NCBI GenBank assembly: GCA_022842885.1
Contig: JALHOR010000004.1
Location: forward strand, 1 to 40,155
DNA: 40,155 nucleotides
From: Anaerolineae bacterium
GTDB lineage: Bacteria; Chloroflexota; Anaerolineae; Aggregatilineales; Phototrophicaceae
Direction of reading: 5' to 3'
The notes under the pieces are model-generated. The model worked only from the letters and a program-made list of their open reading frames with translations. It was not told the DNA's origin and ran no database searches. The translations under genes and the position numbers were made by a program. This document shows, piece after piece, positions 16,288 to 23,715 of the stretch (within the stretch, counting starts at the first letter, position 1; every line of letters begins with the position of its first letter).

Positions 16288-17625
16288 TTACTTCAATACA
16301 ATATCGGTCAGCGAAATCAGCGGCGTCACACTGCTAGGTGTCCCACAGCAGGCTGCGCCTTCACCATCGGCAAAATCAGTGCTGCAAACCCCGGTTTCCG
16401 GCAGACAAAGCTGAACATCGCGGGCAGCTTCCATATCACCGACCAAAGCAGCAACTACTGAACGCACCTGTTCATAGCCCGTTGCCAGCAAAAAAGTCGG
16501 GGCGCGTCCATAACTTTTCATGCCAACGATATAAAAATCTTTTTCTGGGTGACGAAGTTCGGCTTCGCCATGCGGGCGCACTGTGCCGCAGCTATGGATA
16601 TTTGGGTCAATCATCGGCGCGAGTTCACGAGTGCTTTCCAATGATGAATCCAATTCCAAGCGCAGTTCGCGCAGCATATTTAATTCAGGGCGTGCGCCTG
16701 TGGCAGCAATAATTTCATCCACGACGAGGCTTACACCGCCATCGGGGGTATTGCTCTCTACGGAAAGACTATTCTCCACTGTCCGAAGCGCCTGAATGTA
16801 AAACGGTGCAATAATCTCGACTTTGCCAGCCGCTACAGCATTTTTGATGCGCGTGCCAAGGCTGCCGCGTGCTGCTAAACCATCATTGTCGCCCCCGCCA
16901 TACACCCGCTGCAAATTGGTACTCCGCATCGCCCAATAAATCATCGTATCGGGCGCTGATTCTTGTAATCTTACCAGTTCTAGCAAGGCATTAATCGCCG
17001 AATGCCCGCTGCCCACCACCAGCACCCGTTTGTTGGCATAGCGCGGACGATACTGATTGACAACATCGGGAATGCCGTAATAAATGTGGGCGGCGTGTTT
17101 CTGCTCACCCAGTGCCGGCAAACCACCCGCCCCCAACGGATTCGGATTGTGCCATGTACCAGACGCATCAATCACGGCGCGGGCTTCCAGCAGTTTTTCA
17201 GTGCCATCCCCATACACCACATGCAGCACAAAGGGAGCAATAGTGCGTCCGGCATCTTTCATTTTGTCCACGTTGTGCCGTGTAATCGCCACCACCTGAG
17301 CATTCAAATGAATGTATGGTTTCAATTGGGGCAGTTCAGAGAGAGGTTGTAAATATAAATCCACCAAATCGCCGCCTGTTGGCAATAAATCCGCTTGGGG
17401 CATTTGCCAGCCATGGGCGACCAATAAACGCACGGAGGCAGTATCTACGGTAAATTCCCAAGGCGAAAACATGCGAACATGCTGCCAATCGCGGATATTT
17501 GCGCCGATAGCACTACCTTTTTCAAAGACGATGGGTGTTTCGCCGCGTTCTAACAAGTGTGCCGCTGCCGCCAAGCCAACGGGTCCAGCGCCTATCACTG
17601 CCACAGGCAACGATTGTAAATTCAT
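16288..17625 (-). CDS. FAD/NAD(P)-binding monooxygenase-like flavoprotein with Cys-rich tail
   Basis: 445 aa. The N-terminal FAD motif is GAGPVG (12-17) and a second dinucleotide motif GSGHSA lies near residue 205, an arrangement typical of flavin monooxygenases and Pyr_redox_3 proteins. FSPWEF and DASGTWHNPNP match family positions. The last 40 residues add four cysteines, C407, C414 and the pair C426-C427, beyond the usual fold. AGGGGAG six bases before the ATG is a good ribosome binding site. Two ArsR-type operators lie directly upstream, and an MFS gene follows. Likely role: oxidation or detoxification of the ligand sensed by the repressor, with metalloids such as arsenic the first guess; ArsO-like proteins are known in ars operons. 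The substrate is not shown by sequence. Confidence 0.8.
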   Translation of the reverse strand: MNLQSLPVAVIGAGPVGLAAAAHLLERGETPIVFEKGSAIGANIRDWQHVRMFSPWEFTVDTASVRLLVAHGWQMPQADLLPTGGDLVDLYLQPLSELPQLKPYIHLNAQVVAITRHNVDKMKDAGRTIAPFVLHVVYGDGTEKLLEARAVIDASGTWHNPNPLGAGGLPALGEQKHAAHIYYGIPDVVNQYRPRYANKRVLVVGSGHSAINALLELVRLQESAPDTMIYWAMRSTNLQRVYGGGDNDGLAARGSLGTRIKNAVAAGKVEIIAPFYIQALRTVENSLSVESNTPDGGVSLVVDEIIAATGARPELNMLRELRLELDSSLESTRELAPMIDPNIHSCGTVRPHGEAELRHPEKDFYIVGMKSYGRAPTFLLATGYEQVRSVVAALVGDMEAARDVQLCLPETGVCSTDFADGEGAACCGTPSSVTPLISLTDIVLK

Positions 17626-17640
17626 GGTGTTCTCCCCTCA

Positions 17641-17675
17641 TATCGTGATTTTACGATTTAGCAAACAAAAAACAA
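17641..17675 (-). promoter_or_regulatory. Promoter and operator 1 of the flavoprotein-MFS operon
   Basis: Operator TATCGTGATTTTACGATT (17641-17658, plus-strand reading) is a nearly perfect palindrome matching the other two copies. On the minus strand it contains -10 TAAAAT (17648-17653), with a weak -35 TTGTTT (17670-17675) 16 bases away. The bound repressor would cover the -10 box. The ribosome binding site of the flavoprotein gene begins a few bases downstream. Confidence 0.7.
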
Positions 17676-17695
17676 TCAGGCACGATGCCGTGTTT

Positions 17696-17713
17696 TATCG
17701 TATTTTTACGATA
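17696..17713. promoter_or_regulatory. ArsR-type operator 2
   Basis: TATCGTATTTTTACGATA: perfect seven-base arms around TTTT, 55 bases from operator 1 (start to start). It lies upstream of the flavoprotein promoter, just behind the end of the arsR gene. The spacing is about five DNA helical turns, which would allow two repressor dimers to bind the same face. Confidence 0.75.
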
Positions 17714-17722
17714 GACTTGGGC

Positions 17723-17747
17723 AAAAAAAGAGCCTGTATTAAAACAG
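17723..17747 (-). terminator. Terminator overlapping the end of the ArsR gene
   Basis: On the minus strand AGGCTGT and ACAGGCT can pair with one G-G mismatch, the gene's stop codon lies in the loop side, and a run of seven T follows. This would separate the repressor transcript from the flavoprotein operon. The stem is imperfect. Confidence 0.5.
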
Positions 17748-18047
17748 CCTACCGACTTGTTCTTTAAACCAAGCGATATTTCCGCAATCTACGCAATAGC
17801 ACACAGCGGGTCCGTCAATCGTGCCACAAATTAAACCTGCATCGCGCAGCACTTTTAGATGTTGCGAGACGGTGGCTTGCGCCAAAGGCAATACATCCAC
17901 AATATCACCCGTGATGCACTGCGGATTTTCGCTCAGATAGCGCATGATTTGCAGGCGTGCAGGATGCCCCAACGCTTTCATCATGTGCATCAAGCGTTCT
18001 TCGTCTTGGGTTAAATCATAAGTTCGGGTCAGTTGTTTCGTTTCCAT
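17739..18047 (-). CDS. ArsR/SmtB-family repressor
   Basis: 102 aa, standard length. The winged helix is complete: KALGHPARLQIMRYL, recognition helix LAQATVSQHLKVLRDAGLI, and the wing ending in GPAVCYCVD. Cysteines at 44, 74, 83, 85 and 88 are candidates for a thiol-rich sensor site; C44 sits just before the recognition helix and CYC in the wing, as in ArsR proteins found with arsenic genes. That makes a metalloid or soft-metal signal likely but unproven. The palindrome TATCGTAATTTTACGATA abuts the start codon and covers the promoter, so the gene is expected to repress itself. There is no ribosome binding site: the -10 box is placed so that transcription should start at the A of ATG (leaderless mRNA). 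Confidence 0.9.
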   Translation of the reverse strand: METKQLTRTYDLTQDEERLMHMMKALGHPARLQIMRYLSENPQCITGDIVDVLPLAQATVSQHLKVLRDAGLICGTIDGPAVCYCVDCGNIAWFKEQVGRLF

Positions 18048-18081
18048 ATCGTAATTTTACGATAAAGCGTTTTTGTGTCAA
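18047..18081 (-). promoter_or_regulatory. arsR promoter with operator 3; predicted leaderless start
   Basis: Minus strand: TTGACA (18076-18081), 16-base spacer, TAAAAT (18054-18059), six bases, then ATG. The operator TATCGTAATTTTACGATA (18047-18064) has perfect eight-base arms, covers the -10 box and ends on the first base of the start codon. Confidence 0.8.
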
Positions 18082-18172
18082 GAGGGATGTTTTGGAGATT
18101 GGTGAGATATTCAGCACTCCCAAATTTGTCCAGCATTGCAGGCAATGATGAATACAATATCGTAGTTGAGCA

Positions 18173-18514
18173 TTAGCATTCTTGTGTTGGGATAGATTCA
18201 TTTTTATATGCCAATACAATTTTTTCGCGTGGGATACCCGCATTTTTCATTAATGCTTGATGTAAAGGTTTATCAGCGGGTCCATCCTCATCAATTACCA
18301 CAATATCGCCAATCACCCGTGCCAGAACAAATGCCCAGGCGGGGCGTTCCTGTTGTTTAGCGGGGATAATCATTACTGCATATTTCTGATTTTCATCGTC
18401 CAACACAGCATAAACTGTGTCTAAATCACTGATGGCTTCATAACCCAAGACTTCATGTTTTACGATATGTTTGAGTTCTTCGGTCGTTATGGGTAAAACA
18501 TTTATTGGATCCAT
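18173..18514 (-). CDS. xisI: XisI-family protein
   Basis: 113 aa. It resembles XisI, named as a controlling factor for fdxN-element excision in heterocyst-forming cyanobacteria: a central YAVLDDENQKYAVMIIP region, then an acidic strand VVIDEDGPADKPLHQAL, and the family's AGIPREKIVLAYKNE close to the end. It overlaps the xisH gene by 13 bases, the usual pairing, so the two are cotranslated. In genomes without nif excision elements XisH/XisI pairs are common and their role is unknown. The start at 18514 is an ATG. No excision-element ends are visible here, so the name should be taken as a family label only. Confidence 0.8.
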   Translation of the reverse strand: MDPINVLPITTEELKHIVKHEVLGYEAISDLDTVYAVLDDENQKYAVMIIPAKQQERPAWAFVLARVIGDIVVIDEDGPADKPLHQALMKNAGIPREKIVLAYKNESIPTQEC

Positions 18515-18903
18515 AATGTGATTTCCTCAAGCTCTAAATTAACAACGATGAGTTTAATTTGATTTGTTACAATAACACCCATTGCCATTTCTTGAAAAAT
18601 GCCTTCATAAGCAGTTGTGGGTATTGCCAAATATAAAGGGCGAATTACCTCCATCTTGTTTATCAAATCTCGATAAATTAAATATTGCCCAATAGCTGTA
18701 TAAAGTTCATCAGGAATATTGCGCTCAAAACATTTGACTTCTGCAACAATAATGTCCTCATCACCACGAGATGCTTTAATATCAGCAATCAAACGACTGC
18801 GCCGCGATGGTAATGGAATCAGGAAAGGCGATGTGCTAACTTTCCAATTCTCTTTTTCCAAAGCCCGAATAATTTGTGGCTGGCATGTATCTAAAACAGG
18901 CAT
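18502..18903 (-). CDS. xisH: XisH-family protein (PD-(D/E)xK-like fold)
   Basis: 133 aa. The family pattern is complete: an N-terminal helix with VLDTCQPQIIRALEKENW, D41 in LIADIKA, and E55-x-K57 in VAEVKCF, which are the acidic and lysine residues of a PD-(D/E)xK nuclease-like core. Later come YTAIGQYLIYRDLI, LYLAIPTTAYE and the final IVVNLELEEITLWI. AGGT eight bases before the ATG acts as ribosome binding site. The gene is followed by overlapping xisI. It is unclear whether XisH cuts DNA; the intact residues suggest it may. It is 43 bases from the acyl-CoA dehydrogenase stop and could be read through from it. Confidence 0.85.
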   Translation of the reverse strand: MPVLDTCQPQIIRALEKENWKVSTSPFLIPLPSRRSRLIADIKASRGDEDIIVAEVKCFERNIPDELYTAIGQYLIYRDLINKMEVIRPLYLAIPTTAYEGIFQEMAMGVIVTNQIKLIVVNLELEEITLWIQ

Positions 18904-18946
18904 GATTGTGACCTATAAAGGGGCATTGCTGCCCCATATATCAGAG

Positions 18947-20179
18947 CTAAAGCCTTAATCCACCCACCATCAATTCCGGTTCTGCCAACCACGAGTCATC
19001 GTAGGCGGGCATTTCGCAGCGCAGCGGTTTGTCTTCACGATAGCCCATCTCGTAATCGGCTTGCATCACCTGATGAATTTCGCTGGTGCCTTCGTAAATG
19101 ACCGCGCCTTTGCTATTGCGTAAATAACGCTCCACCGGGTATTCATCGCTGAAGCCATACGCGCCATGAATCTGCACGGCTTCTAAGGCGGCTTGCACGC
19201 TTTGGTCAGTGGCATACCATTTGAACTGCCCGGTTTCGCGGGTGTTGCGGATACCTTGGTTTTTCATCCAACCGACGCGATGCATGAGCAATTTGGCAGT
19301 ATCGAACCACAAACGCATATAAGCGATTTTTTGTTTAATCAGTTGATGTTCGCCAATCGGCTTGCCAAAGGTGCTGCGTGAATGAGCATATTTGACACTT
19401 TCTTCCAGACAGGCACGGATTAATCCGGTTGCTCCCGCGCCGACGGTGTAGCGCCCGTTATCCAAACAGGACATGGCAATCTTAAAGCCTTCGCCTTCTT
19501 CACCTAGACGATTTGCCATTGGCACTTCCACATCTTCCATTTTCACCCAACCCGTAGAGCCAGCCCGCACGCCCAATTTGCCATGAATATCGCCCGTGAT
19601 AACGCCGGGCATATCCGAAGTGACAATGAACGCCGTCATGCCCTGATGGGCTTTATCGGGGTCAGTCTTGGCGACAACGAGAAAATGATGTGCCTTAGTA
19701 GCCAGACTAATCCACATTTTTTCGCCATTGAGGATGTAACTATCGCCCGTGCGTTTTGCCGTGCTAATCATATTGACCACATCGCTGCCCGCACCCGGTT
19801 CGGTCAAACAGAACGCCGCATATTTTTCGCCGCGAGCTTGCGGCACCAGAAAGCGTTGTTTTTGGTCTTCTGTTCCCCATTGCAATAGTGCTTGGCTATT
19901 TAGCCCATGATGCACACTCATCACCACGCGCAAATGGGTATCGGCGCGTTCTAATTCTTCGCACACTAAGCCCAATGTGATGTAATCGAAGCCTTGCCCG
20001 CCATAACGCACCGGAATACTAATGCCCAGAATGCCGAGTTCTGCCATACGCGGCAAAAAGGCGGGATTCATCTGTTGTTTTCTATCCCATTCGCCAATCA
20101 CGGGCATGACTTCTTTATGGGTAAAATCACGCACCATCTTTTGCGCTTGAATATGTTCTTCTGTCAGTTGGAAATCCAT
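18947..20179 (-). CDS. Acyl-CoA dehydrogenase
   Basis: 410 aa, full length for the family. It oxidises an acyl-CoA to the 2-enoyl form, passing electrons to ETF through FAD. The signature blocks are present: FCLTEPGAGSDV, GEKMWISLATKAHHFLV, a FGKPIGEHQLIK loop, QIHGAYGFSDEYPVERY, and the catalytic base E363 in IYEGTSEIHQ. The chain-length specificity cannot be told; short-chain, branched or glutaryl-type substrates are possible. AAAGG seven bases before the ATG is a good site. No other fatty-acid genes are near, so it may be a stand-alone member of a large paralogous set. Confidence 0.93.
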   Translation of the reverse strand: MDFQLTEEHIQAQKMVRDFTHKEVMPVIGEWDRKQQMNPAFLPRMAELGILGISIPVRYGGQGFDYITLGLVCEELERADTHLRVVMSVHHGLNSQALLQWGTEDQKQRFLVPQARGEKYAAFCLTEPGAGSDVVNMISTAKRTGDSYILNGEKMWISLATKAHHFLVVAKTDPDKAHQGMTAFIVTSDMPGVITGDIHGKLGVRAGSTGWVKMEDVEVPMANRLGEEGEGFKIAMSCLDNGRYTVGAGATGLIRACLEESVKYAHSRSTFGKPIGEHQLIKQKIAYMRLWFDTAKLLMHRVGWMKNQGIRNTRETGQFKWYATDQSVQAALEAVQIHGAYGFSDEYPVERYLRNSKGAVIYEGTSEIHQVMQADYEMGYREDKPLRCEMPAYDDSWLAEPELMVGGLRL

Positions 20180-20231
20180 CGTAGACCTTTCAAATTGTCA
20201 TCATTATTTTTTGATACTTTTGCAAAAAAAC

Positions 20232-20789
20232 TTAACGAAAAATATTTTTTAGCGGCAGTGTAAACCCCGGCAATACTGCACCGCCGTCTAGCGTATCGTC
20301 TATGCCAGCGGTTTTCACAAGCTGCCCATCTACATACACTTCAATCTCTTGCCGTTCTGGGAATACCATCCACAATAATGGAATTTTCGCTTCCTGATAT
20401 TTTTGGAGTTTTGCCATAATTCGTTCTGCGGGTTTTTCTAAATCTGATGGCGATACCACTTCTACTGCAAAATCGGGCATCAGGGGATTATAAGTTTCTT
20501 CAGGGTCATCCGGTTGGCGCTTATTGGAAATAAATGCCACATCCGGCACAAGCCGCGCTGTATCCACCACATACCCACCATCAGCACCCGTCACCCGCCC
20601 TAAATTATTGGCATAAACAAATGTTACAACAAAACCGCCAATCAACATCCCACATACTGATGATTTAGAATTAGACGGCATGTGTTCAAATACCTTTCCA
20701 TCAATCCATTCCAAATTAAGGCTGGTATCGGCAGCAGCGACCATCTCTTCAAATTCTTCCAGTGAAATCAAGTGGGTTTGCAAGACCAT
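20232..20789 (-). CDS. Uma2 family (DUF820) PD-(D/E)xK nuclease-like protein
   Basis: 185 aa, standard Uma2 size. The family blocks are visible: an N-terminal helix then LNLEWIDGKVFEHMP, the core LVPDVAFIS, PDFAVEVVSPSD with its conserved Glu, and KLQKYQEAKIPLLWMVFPE with the helix Lys/Tyr. The fold is restriction-endonuclease-like, but no biological role is established; these genes occur in large numbers in Cyanobacteria and Chloroflexota. The gene is divergent from the acetyltransferase at 20970 and 52 bases upstream of the acyl-CoA dehydrogenase on the same strand. No clear ribosome binding site. Confidence 0.88.
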   Translation of the reverse strand: MVLQTHLISLEEFEEMVAAADTSLNLEWIDGKVFEHMPSNSKSSVCGMLIGGFVVTFVYANNLGRVTGADGGYVVDTARLVPDVAFISNKRQPDDPEETYNPLMPDFAVEVVSPSDLEKPAERIMAKLQKYQEAKIPLLWMVFPERQEIEVYVDGQLVKTAGIDDTLDGGAVLPGFTLPLKNIFR

Positions 20790-20969
20790 TGGGCTACATC
20801 TTTCACTCGGTTGACGATTTCTCTACGAGAAGATTAGACATTTTTTATGCAAAATCACCAAAAAATCATATCAATTGCTAGTAGACTGTGCTATATAGTC
20901 GTGCGATATTTCTTTATATCCTGTAATCAGTCTTATGCTTTATTCTACTCGCACCACAGGATGCCTTCA

Positions 20970-21497
20970 ATGATTGGCACGGCTGAACCCACCCCCAGAA
21001 CCCTTATCACCACCTATCTGGAAATGACCTCCCCACAGCAATTTATTCCCGGTTTCAGCGATTTGGATACTGTGCGTGTTGAAAAAATGCAGACGCTCGA
21101 TTTGCATTATTATTTGTATTTGTATCGTGCCGTCGGTGAAAATTGGGCATGGCGTGACCGCTTGCTGATGTCCCGCGAAGAATTACACGCTGCCCTCAGC
21201 AATGCCAATGTCTATGTGTTATACGTTGGTGGCGCACCGGCTGGCTATGTTGAATTAGTCAAAGAAGGTGATTCCGTTGAGATTGCCTATTTTGGGCTAC
21301 GCGAAGACTATCAGGGCATGGGTTTGGGCAAACATCTCTTGAGTGTTGGTATCGAAAAAGCATGGCAAATGGGCGCAGAACGGGTGTGGTTGCATACGTG
21401 TAATTTGGATGCACCCCAAGCGTTGAGCAATTATTGTAAGCGCGGCTTTCAAATCTATAAGCATGAAGAAGAACCCATGCCGGAACGGTATCTGTAG
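20970..21497 (+). CDS. GNAT-family N-acetyltransferase
   Basis: 175 aa from the ATG at 20970, with AGGA eight bases upstream; longer in-frame starts (20961, 20847) lack a site and would add a hydrophobic non-family extension. The acetyl-CoA loop is YQGMGLGKHLLSVG (Q/RxxGxG), preceded by the strand VEIAYFGLREDY and followed by RVWLHTCNLDAPQALSNYCKRGF, the typical late strand and helix. It moves an acetyl group from acetyl-CoA to an unknown small molecule or protein. About 180 bases separate it from the divergent Uma2 gene and should hold both promoters, though I see no strong box. Confidence 0.85.
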   Translation: MIGTAEPTPRTLITTYLEMTSPQQFIPGFSDLDTVRVEKMQTLDLHYYLYLYRAVGENWAWRDRLLMSREELHAALSNANVYVLYVGGAPAGYVELVKEGDSVEIAYFGLREDYQGMGLGKHLLSVGIEKAWQMGAERVWLHTCNLDAPQALSNYCKRGFQIYKHEEEPMPERYL

Positions 21498-21838
21498 AGG
21501 GATTGGCTTGCAGCTATTGGCATTTCTTTTTTGTTCTATCGCCACAAACTTCTATGTTTCCAATGGCTGTGAAATTTTAAAATTACAATATATTACAAAC
21601 ACAACTCCGCCTTTAAACATCTACTTTTGTCGTCCCTTGTTAGCAAAACTGTAAATCCGATTTCTAAAATCATGTAGGCATCACGCATAGAAACTGCATA
21701 TTGAATATGGCACAAAAAGCGGGTGAAAAACGTCTCTTTGTTGTGGCAAAGGGCTAGGCAACAGGGTAATATTGGGCGTAACCTTTGCCGCTTGAATACG
21801 GTAGTGCCTACAAACGGGAGTACGAAAGGCAAATCCTT
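21498..21838. other. Intergenic stretch, no gene recognised
   Basis: No plausible coding region, RNA or strong hairpin is visible on either strand in these 341 bases. The sequence is AT-rich and presumably carries the promoter of the secreted PA14-SH3 gene, but no convincing -35/-10 pair is seen. Confidence 0.5.
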
Positions 21839-23419
21839 GTGCGACGTTTTCTATGGATGGCAAGTGCGTTAGTGATGTTGGTACTGCTAAGTGGGCTGTT
21901 GTTGCCCGCCGCAGAAGCGCAAACTGCCACTTGGACAGTGCAATTTTTTAATAACACGACTTTCACTACGCCTGTCTTGACGATCCAAGATACCAGCATT
22001 AGTGAAAATTGGGCGGCATCTTCGCCACAACCTGGTATCGTCAATACGGATAATTTCAGTGCCCGTTATACTGCCACAGTGCCATTTGTGGCAGGCACCT
22101 ATCGGTTTGTCGTGCAGGCAGATGATGGGGCGCGTTTATACCTAAATAACAGTGCGACGCCATTGATTGATACTTTCTCAGCCGCTGGGCAGCAAGTGGC
22201 GGTGGATACCACGTTGGCGACAGGCAATGTTATAGTTCGGCTGGATTATATCGAAACGACGGGCAATGCCTTGGTATTTTTGAATTGGGCAAATGCTGCT
22301 TCGCTGCCAACCGCGACCGCCACGATAGTGACAACTCCGACTGCCACACCCACCACCATACCGGGTGTTATTACGGGTGGCACGACCACAACAAATTGGT
22401 CAGCCGCGTTTTATAACAACATCAGCCTGAGTGGCGCACCCATCTTCACCACAACGGTCAATTCACCGTCTATTAATTGGGGCAGCGGCTCACCAGCAGC
22501 GACGCTGCCGGTGGATGGCTTTTCGGCACGGTTTACGGCTACCGAAAATCTGACATCTGGCATCTATCATTTTGATGTGAGTGCTGATGATGGTGTGCGC
22601 GTGACGGTCAACAATCAGCGTGTGATTGACCACTGGTATGAGCAAGATGGCACATCAACGCATCGGGCAAATGTGCAAGTTTTCGGTGCGACCACAGTGA
22701 TGATTGAATATTTCGAGACCGGTGGCAATGCTTTATTACGGTATACCGTATCACCAGCACCCGCCGGAACAAGTCCGGCAACATCGTTTGCGGCATTTAA
22801 TCCGGCAACATCGCCCGGTTTAAGTGGCAGTAGCGCCTACAATGGCACGGCATGGGTACGCGCCTCGCGTTTGAATGTGCGCGAACAGCCTTCCGCCACC
22901 AGCCCAATTATCGCCAAAGTCAGTTTTGGCGAATATTATTCTGTGATTGGCACGAATGGCGACCAAAGTTGGTGGCAAATTCGTGTTGCCAATTTAGTGG
23001 GGTGGGTATCTGGACAATATGTTCGCATTTCGGCAGTTGCCAGTGTTGTCCCCAGTGGTTCAACAGGTGTTATCCTCAATCCCTATTCGCCGCCCGCGAT
23101 TGTGCCAGCCCAAACACTGCCGATTGTAGGCTTGCCGCCTGTCAGCGCAGGGGATATATCTGGGTTTGCAGTGCCACCTGTGGATACAGGTTTCGCGCTG
23201 CAAGCAACAGCGAATCTGGTGCTACGCAGCCAAGCCTCCGTCCGAAGCACCCGCACCGGGTTAATTGCAGCCAGCGCCTTCGCTACGATTTTAGGACGCA
23301 ACAGTAGCAATAGCTGGTGGTACGTGAGCGATGGTGTTCAGCGCGGGTGGGTCAGTGGGTCGTATGTTACTTTTCCAGCCGGGTTTGATGCCAACCGCGT
23401 GCCAGTGCTAGTCCCATAA
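21839..23419 (+). CDS. Secreted protein with two PA14-like and two SH3-like domains
   Basis: 526 aa from GTG at 21839, chosen because AAAGG lies nine bases upstream and the product then begins with a clean signal peptide: RRFLW, a hydrophobic core, and a cleavage site after AEA. A TTG at 21785 would add 18 polar residues ahead of it. Two PA14-like beta domains follow (about 30-150 and 182-307), each with the WxxxFYNN-type start, NFSARYTA/GFSARFTA, and ADDGARLYLNN/ADDGVRVTVNN. A Thr/Pro linker (TPTATPTTIPG) separates them. Two bacterial SH3 domains (about 334-400 and 455-515) carry RLNVREQP / NLVLRSQA and WWQIR...GWVSGQYV. Such proteins bind carbohydrate or cell wall outside the cell; no enzyme domain is present. 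Confidence 0.83.
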   Translation: MRRFLWMASALVMLVLLSGLLLPAAEAQTATWTVQFFNNTTFTTPVLTIQDTSISENWAASSPQPGIVNTDNFSARYTATVPFVAGTYRFVVQADDGARLYLNNSATPLIDTFSAAGQQVAVDTTLATGNVIVRLDYIETTGNALVFLNWANAASLPTATATIVTTPTATPTTIPGVITGGTTTTNWSAAFYNNISLSGAPIFTTTVNSPSINWGSGSPAATLPVDGFSARFTATENLTSGIYHFDVSADDGVRVTVNNQRVIDHWYEQDGTSTHRANVQVFGATTVMIEYFETGGNALLRYTVSPAPAGTSPATSFAAFNPATSPGLSGSSAYNGTAWVRASRLNVREQPSATSPIIAKVSFGEYYSVIGTNGDQSWWQIRVANLVGWVSGQYVRISAVASVVPSGSTGVILNPYSPPAIVPAQTLPIVGLPPVSAGDISGFAVPPVDTGFALQATANLVLRSQASVRSTRTGLIAASAFATILGRNSSNSWWYVSDGVQRGWVSGSYVTFPAGFDANRVPVLVP

Positions 23420-23453
23420 CAATGCTGATAGTGCCGGCGCATTGGCATGAGTC

Positions 23454-23483
23454 TTGACAGTGCGCCGCATTATCCCCTACAAT
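23454..23483 (+). promoter_or_regulatory. Promoter of tRNA-Ala
   Basis: TTGACA (23454-23459), an 18-base spacer and TACAAT (23478-23483), 12 bases before the mature tRNA. Both boxes are near consensus. Confidence 0.75.
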
Positions 23484-23495
23484 AACGCCCCATGC

Positions 23496-23568
23496 GGGCC
23501 TGTAGCTCAGTTGGGAGAGCGCGTCAATCGCACTGACGAGGTCATGAGTTCGAATCTCTTCAGGTCCA
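23496..23568 (+). tRNA. tRNA-Ala (anticodon CGC)
   Basis: 73 nt cloverleaf. Acceptor GGGCCTG (23496-23502) pairs with CAGGTCC (23561-23567) and includes G3-U70, the alanine identity pair; the discriminator is A. The D arm is GCTC/GAGC, the anticodon arm CGTCA/TGACG, and the loop ATCGCAC puts CGC at 23529-23531, reading GCG codons. The T arm has loop TTCGAAT and one T-T mismatch (50-64). Position 32 is A rather than the usual pyrimidine. The next bases are TCA, so the 3' CCA is not encoded and must be added. A promoter and a terminator flank it, so it is a single-gene transcript. Confidence 0.93.
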
Positions 23569-23576
23569 TCAATCAA

Positions 23577-23598
23577 TATCCCCGTTTAGGGGATTTTT
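23577..23598 (+). terminator. tRNA-Ala terminator
   Basis: ATCCCC (23578-23583), loop GTTTA, GGGGAT (23589-23594), then four further T. A classical rho-independent terminator nine bases after the tRNA. Confidence 0.9.
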
Positions 23599-23669
23599 GC
23601 GTTGTCCCGTAGCTATCTCTTCCTCTCTAAAATCGTGAAATTGTAACGCGCTTCACCTCCTCCACATGT

Positions 23670-23675
23670 TATAAT
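23670..23675 (+). promoter_or_regulatory. -10 box of the transketolase promoter
   Basis: Consensus TATAAT with no good -35. It overlaps the in-frame ATG at 23674, so that ATG should not be transcribed as a start. AAGGGGGA (23702-23709) and TTG at 23716 follow at the correct distances. Confidence 0.65.
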
Positions 23676-23715
23676 GCCAACGGCTTTGACCAACCTGAAA
23701 CAAGGGGGAAAACTC

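Noticed and set aside
17312-17767. Plus-strand open frame of about 150 codons antisense to the flavoprotein gene
   Set aside because: It overlaps a well-supported gene and promoter/operator region and has no recognisable domain.
14963-18047. Definite arsenic resistance operon
   Set aside because: No arsenite permease, arsenate reductase or arsM is present; only the Cys-rich ArsR and context suggest metalloids.
18173-18903. XisH/XisI as evidence for an excised element
   Set aside because: No recombinase gene and no matched direct repeats at plausible borders are visible.
20847-20969. Longer N-terminus of the GNAT protein
   Set aside because: It lacks a ribosome binding site and adds non-family sequence; ATG at 20970 has AGGA.
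22852-23307. Open frame within the PA14-SH3 gene
   Set aside because: Out-of-frame shadow; the real frame has clear SH3 motifs.
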